Source of the DNA: Nocardia neocaledoniensis
GTDB lineage: Bacteria > Actinomycetota > Actinomycetes > Mycobacteriales > Mycobacteriaceae
DNA length: 64,000 nt
NCBI RefSeq assembly: GCF_003182135.1
Contig: NZ_QGTL01000008.1
Coordinates: forward strand, 1-64,000
Direction: 5' to 3'
The position numbers and the translations under genes were made by a program. Position 1 is the first letter of the stretch. Each line of letters begins with the position of its first letter. The notes beneath the pieces were generated by a model. It was not told where the DNA came from. It was given only the letters and a program-made list of their open reading frames with translations, and ran no database searches. Positions 9,363-17,058 of the stretch are shown one piece after another.

Positions 9363-9860
9363 ATGAACGAGCCCGACCCGTCAGCAGGTCAGACCAACAC
9401 AGTCCAGACTGGGCCGCTGGCTCCCCCGCGTTCTATCGAACCCGCCTCTGCCCATGGCGAAGGCGGTCGCGAGCTTGCCGAGTTGCTGGAGAGCCTCGAG
9501 AGCCTCGGGCTGATCCACTCAGACCTGCTGCCCCAGCGCGATCCCGGAGGCCATCTCGCCGGGTTCGGCCCCACTCCAACCAACTACATCGGCGCTCCGG
9601 TGACTGAGTTATCCCAGGTCGCCGCTGCTGTCCGCGAGTGGGCCTCACAACCGTCGCGGTGCCGGGATGAATCGTCTCCCGGCACCGCTGACCTCACCGA
9701 TGACGAGTCCTTTGAGTCCTTGTCCCGTGGTGTGTCCTCAGCATCGCTACCGCCTTGGCTTCCTGTCACATCTATTTCCCTGCAACAGGATTCGATGATG
9801 GGCCGCATGTACCGACTGGCGCGACACCTGGCCCCTGTGCGCACGAGGAGTGAGTCGTGA
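9363..9860 (+). CDS. Hypothetical protein, first gene of a two-gene unit
   Basis: A 165-residue soluble protein with no family I recognise. It has a Pro/Ser-rich N-terminus, a short predicted helix GGRELAELLESLESLGLIHS near residues 34-53, and a Ser-rich middle. The ATG follows AGGA. Its stop TGA overlaps the GTG start of the next gene (GTGA), so the two are translationally coupled. It lies divergent from the XRE-TPR regulator, inside the mobile segment. Confidence 0.6.
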   Translation: MNEPDPSAGQTNTVQTGPLAPPRSIEPASAHGEGGRELAELLESLESLGLIHSDLLPQRDPGGHLAGFGPTPTNYIGAPVTELSQVAAAVREWASQPSRCRDESSPGTADLTDDESFESLSRGVSSASLPPWLPVTSISLQQDSMMGRMYRLARHLAPVRTRSES

Positions 9861-10348
9861 CGCACGCGGAACCCGAACCTGCCCTGCTTGATTCGCCGCA
9901 GTCGCGCAGCCTGTTCTACCGGAAGCTCTGTGGCCTGCCGACCGTCGTCGACCCGGTTACCGGTGCGATCACGATGCGCGCCGGGGCCGAAGGTGCGGTG
10001 ATGATGCCGATCCAGTTGGCGACCCGGGTCAAGCTCGAGTTGGACCGTGCAATCAACAGCCCGTACCCGATCATCGGCCACCCGAAAGCGGGCATGTGGA
10101 GCTTCCTCGTGCGCACCGACGCCGAACCGGTCGGACCCACCGTGGCCGCACAGTTCCGGCGCGCGCGAGTGATCGTCATCCGTGACGGCGACATCGTCTT
10201 GCCCTCACCGGCGCCAGACCAGTGGATCGCCAGAACCTGGGTCGCCCCGACCGCCACCCCGTTCCGGCCCTCGGCGAAAAGCGTTCTACGCAGCGTGCGC
10301 AGGTGCTTGGCATCGGCCGAGCCTCGCCCCGACCTACCCCACCCCTGA
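9857..10348 (+). CDS. Hypothetical actinobacterial element protein
   Basis: A 163-residue protein starting with GTG inside the stop of the gene before it. The sequence has FYRKLCGLPTVVDPVTGAI near the start, then VKLELDR, a GMWSFLVRTD strand and PSPAPDQWIARTW. The pattern resembles short proteins that recur in Nocardia accessory regions without an assigned function. No catalytic motif is visible. A GC-rich hairpin about 100 bp downstream may end the transcript. Confidence 0.6.
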   Translation: MTHAEPEPALLDSPQSRSLFYRKLCGLPTVVDPVTGAITMRAGAEGAVMMPIQLATRVKLELDRAINSPYPIIGHPKAGMWSFLVRTDAEPVGPTVAAQFRRARVIVIRDGDIVLPSPAPDQWIARTWVAPTATPFRPSAKSVLRSVRRCLASAEPRPDLPHP

Positions 10349-10444
10349 CCCACGCGACCCACGCGCGCGGTCTGACCACCTGAATGGCTTTGACGCCGCA
10401 GCGATCCCAGCGCTGAGACCGACCGGCCTCGAGGGCGGGGAGGT

Positions 10445-10479
10445 CCCCCGGAGGACGCCGCCCCCGCGACCTCCGGGGG
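10445..10479 (+). terminator. GC-rich hairpin after the 9363-10348 gene pair
   Basis: A perfect 10-bp inverted repeat, CCCCCGGAGG at 10445-10454 and CCTCCGGGGG at 10470-10479, with a 15-base loop. There is no T-run, so it is a terminator of the actinobacterial type at best, or simply a stable structure. Confidence 0.4.
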
Positions 10480-10480
10480 C

Positions 10481-10795
10481 TTGGCAAGCCTGCAACGCAG
10501 CCTCATCGACCTCGAAGACGCCACCACGAACCAGCGCGGCTACAGCTACGACCTGATCCCCGGGCTACTGCAAACCTCGGCCTATGCCCGCGCGGTCATC
10601 AGCGCGTGCGTCTCCGCGCTCGAGGTTCCCGACGACACCGAAGACACCGTCACCGCCCGCCTGCACCGGCAAGCCGTGCTCGACGCCCCCGAACGACACC
10701 TGACCGGACCGCGCCGGACGGGCGGCCCCGGAGTCGTTCCCCGGCAATCTCCGGGGCACACCAATTTCGATCCGCAGAAAGGAGACCCCACGTGA
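10481..10795 (+). pseudogene. Fragment of an XRE regulator DUF5753 domain
   Basis: The reading frame contains the hallmark of the DUF5753 domain found C-terminal in Scr1/XRE regulators of actinobacteria: YDLIPGLLQTSAYARAVISA, then TARLHRQAVL. The helix-turn-helix that should precede it is missing, and similarity stops around 10710, far short of a normal domain. The piece lies just behind a GC hairpin and is probably a remnant of a lost regulator of the same kind that accompanies DUF397 genes. No usable start is evident. Confidence 0.6.
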
Positions 10796-10983
10796 GCGAC
10801 CCCGACTGCTCCTGACCCGGCCCCGACATCGCCCGCTTGCGCAACGTCGATGTAGTCCGGGCGATCAGGCGGGTCCGGCGGCGAGCATGATCGTGGCGCA
10901 CAGCCGATCTCGCCGCCGGCGCAGGGGCCAGCACCAGACCCTGACACCACAGTGGTTATCGAAATTCGAAAGGTTGGAAACCC

Positions 10984-12363
10984 ATGATCTCCATGACCCT
11001 CGCCGAGGTCGCTCGAGCGGTCGGCGGTCGGCTCGATTCTGTCAACGACGACCAAGTGACCGTCACTGCACCGACTGCGTTCGACTCCCGCCAGGTCGAG
11101 GCTGGCGGACTGTTCGCCGCGCTGCCCGGCAAACGCGTCGACGGCCACGACTTCGCCACCGCCGCAATGGACAACGGCGCAGTCGCGGTCTTGGCGACCC
11201 GCCCGACCGGTACCCCGGCGGTCATCGTTGACGACGTGGTGACCGCCATGAGCGATCTGGCCCACGACGTGGCCACCCGCTACACCGGCCGGGTGCTGGC
11301 CATCACCGGTTCGGCGGGCAAAACCTCCACCAAAGACCTGCTCACCCAGATCCTGTCCCGTCACGGCAGTGTCGTGGCCACCCAGCGTTCGTTCAACAAC
11401 GAGATCGGGTTCCCACACACCGTGCTGCGGGTCCAAGCCGACACCGACTTCCTCGTGTTGGAAATGGGCGCGCGCGGGCGCGGCCACATCAGCCACCTCG
11501 CCGCGATCGCCCGCCCGCAGATCGGCGCAGTCCTGGGCATCGGCTCGGCCCACATCGGCGAATTCGGCAGCCGCGAGGCGATCGCGGTCGCCAAACGCGA
11601 ACTCGTCGAAGCCCTCGATACCTCCGGTATCGCCGTCCTCAACGCCGATGACCCACTGGTGGCGGAGATGGCCGACCACACTCGCGCCCAGGTCCTGCGC
11701 TTCGGCACCGGACCCGACGCCGACGTCCGGGCCGAGGACATCACACTCGACGCCAGCGCCCGCGCGCGGTTCACGTTGCGCCATGGCGACGATGCCGCCC
11801 CGATCGCTCTGGGCGTGGTGGGCGTGCATCACCTGACCAATGCCCTCGCCGCAGCCGCACTGGCCTTGAGCGCCGGAGTCGGATTTGCCACCGTCGCCGA
11901 AGGACTCAACGACGCTTCGCTGGTATCGGGCAGCCGGATGGAGGTCACCGAACGCCCTGACGGAGTGACGGTGATCAACGACGCGTTCAATGCCTCGCCG
12001 GAAAGCGTCGAAGCCGCCCTGTTGTCGCTGGCGACGATCGCGGCCACCCTGCGGCCCACCGTCGCGGTGCTTGGAGAGATGCGCGAACTCGGCGACACCG
12101 CACCGGCCCTGCACCAAAAGATCGGTCGTCAGGTCGCAGATCTGGGCATCGGCACACTGATCACCGTCGGCGGCCACCACGCCGAACTCATGGCCGCCGC
12201 CGCCCGCGACGCAGGCTCCGCACAAGTCACCCATGTCGAAGCCAAAGACGAAGTGCTGGAACTGCTCACCGAAGGTCTGCGCGGTCGCGACGTCGTCCTG
12301 ATCAAGGGTGCCAACTCCGCTGGCCTGTTCGAAACCGCCGCAGCCCTCGCCGCCGGTCATTGA
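10984..12363 (+). CDS. MurF-like Mur ligase family protein (accessory copy)
   Basis: A 459-residue ATP-dependent amide ligase with the MurF domain order: N-terminal substrate domain (DSRQVEAGGLFAALPGKRVD), central ATPase domain with P-loop TGSAGKTSTKD at about 108-118, and FLVLEMGARGRGHI, AHIGEFGS and NDAFNASPESVEAAL, followed by the C-terminal Rossmann domain. Housekeeping MurF joins D-Ala-D-Ala to UDP-MurNAc-tripeptide. A second copy outside the dcw cluster and inside a mobile segment suggests either an altered wall precursor or conjugation of another substrate. It is followed after 19 bp by an APH-like kinase, so the two are probably co-transcribed. Known relatives do not fix the substrate. 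Confidence 0.88.
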   Translation: MISMTLAEVARAVGGRLDSVNDDQVTVTAPTAFDSRQVEAGGLFAALPGKRVDGHDFATAAMDNGAVAVLATRPTGTPAVIVDDVVTAMSDLAHDVATRYTGRVLAITGSAGKTSTKDLLTQILSRHGSVVATQRSFNNEIGFPHTVLRVQADTDFLVLEMGARGRGHISHLAAIARPQIGAVLGIGSAHIGEFGSREAIAVAKRELVEALDTSGIAVLNADDPLVAEMADHTRAQVLRFGTGPDADVRAEDITLDASARARFTLRHGDDAAPIALGVVGVHHLTNALAAAALALSAGVGFATVAEGLNDASLVSGSRMEVTERPDGVTVINDAFNASPESVEAALLSLATIAATLRPTVAVLGEMRELGDTAPALHQKIGRQVADLGIGTLITVGGHHAELMAAAARDAGSAQVTHVEAKDEVLELLTEGLRGRDVVLIKGANSAGLFETAAALAAGH

Positions 12364-12382
12364 CCGGCAGGAACGAAACACC

Positions 12383-13246
12383 ATGAGAAGCAAAGACATC
12401 GTGGCACTGGCCCGAGCAGCCTGCACCCAGGCTCAGGTCCCCGCCGCCCGGATCGAACCGATCCGATTGCGCGACAACGCCATGCTGCGCACCGACACCG
12501 CAACCATCATCCGCATACACCAACGCGGAGAACTGGCGACCGCGGTCCGGGAACTACGCGCCGCGGACTGGCTACGCTCCCACCACGTCCGCGCACCCGA
12601 ACCACTGGTGCCCGACCCGGTCGTAGTCGCCGAACACCCGGTCACCTTCTGGGAAGACCTCGGATCAGGCGGACCCGCCGAGGCCGCCGAAACCGGGGCG
12701 ATGCTCGCACACCTGCACTCCCTGCGTGTGCCCAGCCACCTCGGGCTGCCCAACTTCACCCTGCCCGACTTCACCAACCGCATCCACCAATGCCTCACCA
12801 GCGATACAGACAAGGCGTGGCTGCGTCGCTACGCCAGCGACCTTGCCGCACGGTGGAACGCGCTGGAGTGGCCGAGTCCGTGGTGTGTCATCCACGGCGA
12901 CCCGTCCCCAGCCAACACCATGGCAGCAGACGCCGGAGGACACGTCGTGGACCTAGAGCGCTGTTGCATCGGCCCCCCACAGTGGGACCAAGCCACCGTC
13001 GCCTTCCAGTCCGACACTCTCTCCGACCCACCGGAGCGATGGAAGCAGTTCGCCGATGCCTACGGCACCGACGTCACCGACTGGGAGGGGTACCCGGTGA
13101 TCCGCGACGTCCGATCATTCGAGTTGTGCCTGTTCGCGCTACGACACGCTGCGGTCTCCGACCACGCCCGCCGCCAGGCCGACTACCGGCTGGCCTGCCT
13201 TCATGGGCACCGGGGCTTGCGGCCGTGGAGGTGGGTTGCGCCCTGA
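12383..13246 (+). CDS. APH/choline-kinase family phosphotransferase
   Basis: A 287-residue small-molecule kinase of the aminoglycoside phosphotransferase fold. The catalytic loop is CVIHGDPSPANTM with His171 and Asp173, and the metal-binding Asp is in HVVDLERCCIGP. The N-lobe contains IIRIHQRGELATAVREL, in which the usual ATP-binding Lys is not obvious. Such enzymes phosphorylate hydroxyls of antibiotics, sugars or nucleosides; the sequence does not reveal which. It follows the MurF-like gene by 19 bp and probably acts in the same pathway or provides protection from its product. Confidence 0.85.
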   Translation: MRSKDIVALARAACTQAQVPAARIEPIRLRDNAMLRTDTATIIRIHQRGELATAVRELRAADWLRSHHVRAPEPLVPDPVVVAEHPVTFWEDLGSGGPAEAAETGAMLAHLHSLRVPSHLGLPNFTLPDFTNRIHQCLTSDTDKAWLRRYASDLAARWNALEWPSPWCVIHGDPSPANTMAADAGGHVVDLERCCIGPPQWDQATVAFQSDTLSDPPERWKQFADAYGTDVTDWEGYPVIRDVRSFELCLFALRHAAVSDHARRQADYRLACLHGHRGLRPWRWVAP

Positions 13247-13418
13247 CCGAGTGCCGAAATGCGTATCTCATCTGTAGGCGCGATTGCTACCCAGCAACAT
13301 CCGATAATGCCGAGTTGAGGGTCTTTCGGTGGTTGCAGAGCGTGGCGGGGGAAGACTTCGCCACCTAGCTAGCATCCCACGTCAGAACCAGACATCCCCG
13401 CGGATGCCAGCTGAATTC

Positions 13419-13958
13419 TCACGGGAGACGTGGCCAGATCTCCATCCAACCATGCACTTCGGCTGCCTCAGCTTCACTGCTGTGTTGAAGATCTCGAAGC
13501 ACGATGAGTTCGTTCTTGATTTGCCGGAGCTCACGGATCCGCTCGATCGACAAACTCTGCCAGCGCGAAGAGTCGGAATTTGCGCGATCGAGTTGACCGG
13601 AGTGGCGATCGAGAAACCATCGGTAGATGGAGGCACTGTCGCGCACTGGATCGTCGATGGCGGGACCGAACCTGTTGATCATGGCCACACGCAGGGTCAT
13701 GGCATTCCGGACCTGATTCTGCCGATAGGACTTGTCGTCGGTCGTCTTGGCGATCAGTTCTCGAACCGCGATCGAGACACGGGCCCAGTCGAGAGCGGTC
13801 TTTTCCTCGATGCGCATCGCTTCTTGTCCGGCGACTTCCGCCAGCCCGAGCCAGTTCGATTCAGCCGACGACGGCGCACGCTCCCGCAGCCAGTCCTCGA
13901 CGTTGGCGGGTGCCAGCAGGACAAGCTGATCCAGCAGTTCCGCAGCGCTACTCATCAC
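13419..13958 (-). CDS. Hypothetical helical protein
   Basis: A 179-residue soluble, mostly helical protein with no family I can name. It starts MMSSAAELLDQLVLL, continues with charged helices (LDWARVSIAVRELIAKTTDD) and ends with a Glu/Arg-rich helix and EVHGWMEIWPRLP. The alternative start is the second Met. It sits alone between the APH-like kinase and the CYTH gene, in opposite direction to both, and is preceded by about 170 bp without genes at its 3' side. Confidence 0.6.
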   Translation of the reverse strand: MMSSAAELLDQLVLLAPANVEDWLRERAPSSAESNWLGLAEVAGQEAMRIEEKTALDWARVSIAVRELIAKTTDDKSYRQNQVRNAMTLRVAMINRFGPAIDDPVRDSASIYRWFLDRHSGQLDRANSDSSRWQSLSIERIRELRQIKNELIVLRDLQHSSEAEAAEVHGWMEIWPRLP

Positions 13959-14155
13959 TGTCCTCCGCAGACTAGGAAGACGGTCCCGAAGAGCTCGAAA
14001 CCTTCACGGGAAACTCTACGTTCCCCGGTCCTCCATGCAGCTCATTCGTCCTCGGTTGGTCCAGAAACGAACAGTTGGGAACGTGCTACTTTGCCGCGAC
14101 CCGCGCGATCCTGAGAACCGCGGCGTCGAGCCTTACCGCCCCCATAGGAGTCCCC

Positions 14156-14686
14156 GTGCCCATCGAGTACGAAGCGAAGATCCTCGACATCGACCCCGAC
14201 ACCATCGAGCGTCACATCCTGGACAAGGGTGGCCGCAAGCTTGGCAAGCGATTCATGCGCCGCTACGTCTACGACATCGCCCCCGGGGTCGACAGCAAGT
14301 GGATCAGGCTGCGCGACAACGGAGATCGCACCACACTCGCGGTGAAAGAGATCACCAGTGACGCCATCGACGGCACACACGAGGTGGAGGTGAGTGTCGA
14401 TGACTTCACCGCGACCAACGCCCTGCTCGAGATGATGGGATTCTCTGCGAAGTCATACCAGGAAAACAAGCGGGTCAGCTTCACCCTCGACGGTGCACAG
14501 CTGGAACTCGATACCTGGCCCAGGATCCCGCCGTATCTCGAGATCGAGGCCGCAACCAAGGCCGACGTGATCCGTGTCGCCGAACTGTTCGGCTTTGCCG
14601 AAGCAGATCTCACCGGCGAGAACACGATCAAGATCTACGCACGCCATGGAATCGACCTCAACACGATACGAGAACTGCGCTTCTGA
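14156..14686 (+). CDS. CYTH domain protein (class IV adenylate cyclase-like / triphosphate tunnel)
   Basis: A 176-residue protein with the CYTH signature: YEAKILDID near the start (family ExExK position, here E-A-K), then FMRRYVYDI, WIRLRDNGDRTTLAVKE, HEVEVSVDD, RVSFTLDGAQLELDTWP and PPYLEIEA. These alternating charged strands line the tunnel that binds triphosphates in CyaB, ThTPase and related enzymes. It could cleave an inorganic or organic triphosphate or make cAMP; the sequence does not decide. GTG 14156 with AGGAG five bases upstream is the best start. An inverted repeat follows 52 bp after the stop. Confidence 0.85.
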   Translation: MPIEYEAKILDIDPDTIERHILDKGGRKLGKRFMRRYVYDIAPGVDSKWIRLRDNGDRTTLAVKEITSDAIDGTHEVEVSVDDFTATNALLEMMGFSAKSYQENKRVSFTLDGAQLELDTWPRIPPYLEIEAATKADVIRVAELFGFAEADLTGENTIKIYARHGIDLNTIRELRF

Positions 14687-14738
14687 CGACGGCACCCGCA
14701 TCCTGCTGCGGAGCACAAGAACAGCACAACTCCGAACG

Positions 14739-14774
14739 GCCCCGGTTGCTCACCACAACGTGAGCGTCCGGGGC
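14739..14774 (+). terminator. Hairpin downstream of the CYTH gene
   Basis: The inverted repeat GCCCCGGtTGCTCAC / GTGAGCGtCCGGGGC encloses a six-base loop. It is a stable stem with few mismatches and lies 52 bp after the CYTH stop. It lacks a T-run. Confidence 0.5.
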
Positions 14775-14922
14775 ATTCAGATGCGACATGTACCGCGCCA
14801 ATCTGCCCGCCGCCACGGACCGCGACGGCGCCTACCGCTACGAGCGAAGAACCCGAACCTCCGCGCGAGTGCAGCCGAGGGCGAGCCGGTTGAGCAATCC
14901 ATTCGGACCGCCCTCAGGGCTG

Positions 14923-16014
14923 TCACGCGGTCGGGAGGTCGAGCTCGGTGAACCGGTGATCGCGAGTCGGTGTTCCTGCCGGGTGCCCGGCCCCGCGCGC
15001 GAGAGGGTGTGGCTCGCCGGTGAGGACCGCCAGTGCGGCGGCAACTTCGTGCAGATGGGATTTAACGTAGGTGTCGGTCGTGCCGGAACTCTTGCCGTGG
15101 TGTCCGGCGAAGGCCCGAGCCACCGCGTAACTGAACGTTCTTTCGACCCACGTCAAAGTGGTGTGGCGTAGCCAGTGTGCCGTGACACCTTGGGCGGTTA
15201 CCCATGGCAGTGACTCGCCGACCCGGGCCCAGATGTGGTCGTATCGGCGGGCGGTGATCGGGCGCCCGTACCCATAGCGCAGCAACTGGCCGGTGAAGGG
15301 CGCCTGGCGTCGGGTCGCGTGGTCGTCGAGGTGTCGCATCAAGGTTGGTGACACCGGCTGCCAGCGATCCGAGCCGCCCTTCTCTCGCAGGTACACCAGG
15401 CACTGGTCTCGGTCGAGGTCTTGCGGGCGCAAGGCCAGCGCGCCGCCGCGACGGCATGCGGTCTCGAGGTGGAACCGCAGGATCAGGCTGTCGAGTTCGG
15501 GGTCGTCACCGGAGGTGGCCGCGACCTGGCAGATCTCGGCGATCTGGGATGACGGGATCGCGTAGCGCTGTGACGCCCGGCGGGACGGGATCGGCAGCTG
15601 CCGTGCTGGATTGTCTTGTGGGCGAACCCATCCGGCTTCCTCGGCGTAGCGGTAGACAGCGCGTACCGCGGACACGAAGTGTTCGACCGCGCTGGTCCCG
15701 CCCCGGGATGCCCGGTTGGTGCGGGCGGACGCCTGGACCATGCGTGTGAGTTCTTCGAGTTCGTGACGGGTGGGCTCGGTCAACGACCGGTCCGGCCAAC
15801 GGGATTCGAGTAGGTCCAAATGGGTCCCGTAGGTGCGGGCAGTGCCCGCCGACAACCGTGCCCGTACACGCGGGATCACTTCGGCGAACGTCGGTGCTGC
15901 GGGGGCGCTGCCGATGAGGTCCGCCGCGGTGATGCCCATCTGGGTCAGTAGCAACTGTGCAGCGGCCAAGGTATCTGCGGTGGGGGCAGGGCGGACAGGG
16001 CTCTGGATCGTCAC
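14923..16014 (-). CDS. Tyrosine recombinase / integrase (copy 2)
   Basis: A 363-residue recombinase homologous to the one at 1333-2406. An N-terminal core-binding domain spans about residues 40-140. Catalytic residues are Arg in ETACRRGGALALR, Lys in LREKGGSDRWQPV, His-x-x-Arg in HWLRHTTLTWVER, a His in FAGHHGKSSG and Tyr in TDTYVKSH. GTG 16014 is preceded by CTGGAGGACTCGC, a good ribosome site. It lies directly downstream of the AbrB-like gene and within 600 bp of tRNA-Leu, whose 3' end faces this gene, consistent with tRNA-site integration. Confidence 0.93.
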   Translation of the reverse strand: MTIQSPVRPAPTADTLAAAQLLLTQMGITAADLIGSAPAAPTFAEVIPRVRARLSAGTARTYGTHLDLLESRWPDRSLTEPTRHELEELTRMVQASARTNRASRGGTSAVEHFVSAVRAVYRYAEEAGWVRPQDNPARQLPIPSRRASQRYAIPSSQIAEICQVAATSGDDPELDSLILRFHLETACRRGGALALRPQDLDRDQCLVYLREKGGSDRWQPVSPTLMRHLDDHATRRQAPFTGQLLRYGYGRPITARRYDHIWARVGESLPWVTAQGVTAHWLRHTTLTWVERTFSYAVARAFAGHHGKSSGTTDTYVKSHLHEVAAALAVLTGEPHPLARGAGHPAGTPTRDHRFTELDLPTA

Positions 16015-16048
16015 AGCGAGTCCTCCAGGATTCGTCGGCTCTCACGAG

Positions 16049-16432
16049 TCAGGGCGTCGAGCGCGGCATCAACAACCGCTTTCGTTCGCGGTGGGCTACC
16101 AGCAGCACCCGGTCGCCTTCAAGTAGCCGTACGCGTCGGCGCTGGCGGAACGGAACTCGGAAGAACCCGGCACCGGTCACCTGGACAGGGCCGTCGCTGA
16201 CGGTGTGCACAAGGACGAGGCCGCCCTCCGTGCACGACATCGTCAACCGGGTCCCCGGAGACCAGTTCAGCGCCGAAAGCACTGCGCGGTCGGCAACACG
16301 GCCGGCATCACCGACCACGGCGACGCCGTAGGCGAGATCCGGGTCGGCGGTTCCCGGGACGACGCACACCGGGAGCGGTCCGTGGATGCGGTCCTGGAGT
16401 GCGGTCTGGGGCGGAATGAGTGGCTCGATCAC
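16049..16432 (-). CDS. AbrB/SpoVT-like small DNA-binding protein
   Basis: A 127-residue protein just upstream of recombinase copy 2. Its C-terminal half, VADRAVLSALNWSPGTRLTM, then VTGAGFFRVPFRQRRRVRLL, then GDRVLLVAHRERKRLLM, resembles two SpoVT/AbrB swapped-hairpin units, as seen in actinobacterial proteins encoded beside integrases. It may act as a transcription or excision control factor. The start is GTG at 16430-16432, and the upstream ribosome site is weak. It ends 34 bp before the recombinase start, so the two likely form one transcript. Confidence 0.65.
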   Translation of the reverse strand: MIEPLIPPQTALQDRIHGPLPVCVVPGTADPDLAYGVAVVGDAGRVADRAVLSALNWSPGTRLTMSCTEGGLVLVHTVSDGPVQVTGAGFFRVPFRQRRRVRLLEGDRVLLVAHRERKRLLMPRSTP

Positions 16433-16603
16433 CGGCGATCACCACGCCCGCGGCCGGGTGCCAAGAAGGTGTGAAAAGTGGCATGGATGCCACCCAGTGA
16501 ATCTTGTTCACGCAGGTCAGGTCCCTGCATATCGTGTCTCCTCCGTGTGCGAGTGCACTCGAACACGCGGAAGCCCTGATCTGGCCCGAAAGCCAGGAAT
16601 CTG

Positions 16604-16685
16604 TGCGCGAGGGGGGACTTGAACCCCCACGTCCGTGGACACCAGAACCTAAATCTGGCGCGTCTGCCAATTTCGCCACTCGCGC
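16604..16685 (-). tRNA. tRNA-Leu (anticodon TAG)
   Basis: The cloverleaf folds on the minus strand: acceptor GCGCGAG pairs with CTCGCGC and the discriminator is A. The anticodon stem CCAGA/TCTGG encloses loop TTTAGGT with anticodon TAG, and a short variable arm typical of class II tRNAs is followed by T-loop TTCAAGT. CCA is not encoded. Its 3' end points at the recombinase-containing segment. Confidence 0.98.
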
Positions 16686-16801
16686 TGGATGTGTACGACC
16701 GTCCAAACTCTACCGGGCAAAACCGGCTACGCGAAGCAGGGGGGCGGCGTGGCGTACTCGTGGGTAACACGACCTGGGGTTATAACGATTCGGTAACTCC
16801 C

Positions 16802-16959
16802 AATGTGAGGGCCACTCATGTTTGCGAAGCGAAGTAACAGGCCTCACCTGCGGGTTCAAACGTGAGGGAGGGTCATGTTTCAGATAATTTTGGTACGGCC
16901 GTGCCGAAATACTCGGCGGTAGCTGGCGTGGGGGCGGGAAACGTGAGGCTTTCCTCATG
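16802..16959 (+). promoter_or_regulatory. Three similar repeats upstream of fas (candidate operators)
   Basis: The pattern AAyGTGAGG-(5-6 nt)-TCATG occurs three times, at 16802-16820, 16859-16877 and 16940-16959, in the 370-bp gap between tRNA-Leu and fas. The third copy is also an inverted repeat (GAGGctttCCTC). In mycobacteria the fas-acpS operon is controlled by the TetR-type activator FasR binding upstream repeats; these could serve the same role here, but that is an inference. Confidence 0.55.
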
Positions 16960-17058
16960 ATTTTGTGCGATCGTGGCTCCCATACAGGCCCGAGGGGCTG
17001 CCGGATACGTGTGTGGTCCGTCGGTGGGCGGAGCGCCAGGAGAAGGAAGTCGAGCGTC

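Larger units (their letters stand above)
1333..16432. mobile_element. Putative integrative/mobilizable element bounded by two tyrosine recombinases
   Basis: The segment holds two homologous tyrosine recombinases at its ends, a MobF relaxase-helicase with an iteron array upstream, hypothetical plasmid-type genes and an accessory enzyme set. Its right end is 170 bp from the 3' end of tRNA-Leu(TAG), a typical attachment site. I looked for a second copy of the tRNA-Leu 3' end near the left end and did not see one, so the exact limits are inferred from gene content only. No coupling ATPase or transfer channel gene is visible, so if active it would be mobilized rather than self-transmissible. It could be two merged remnants. 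Confidence 0.5.

Noticed and set aside
10582..12426. Open frame of about 610 codons opposite the MurF-like gene
   Set aside because: Its Gly/Asp/His/Arg-rich translation has no family resemblance, whereas the plus strand encodes a full Mur ligase.
14777..14922. Possible short plus-strand gene after the CYTH terminator
   Set aside because: The Arg-rich translation lacks a ribosome site and runs antisense into the recombinase gene.
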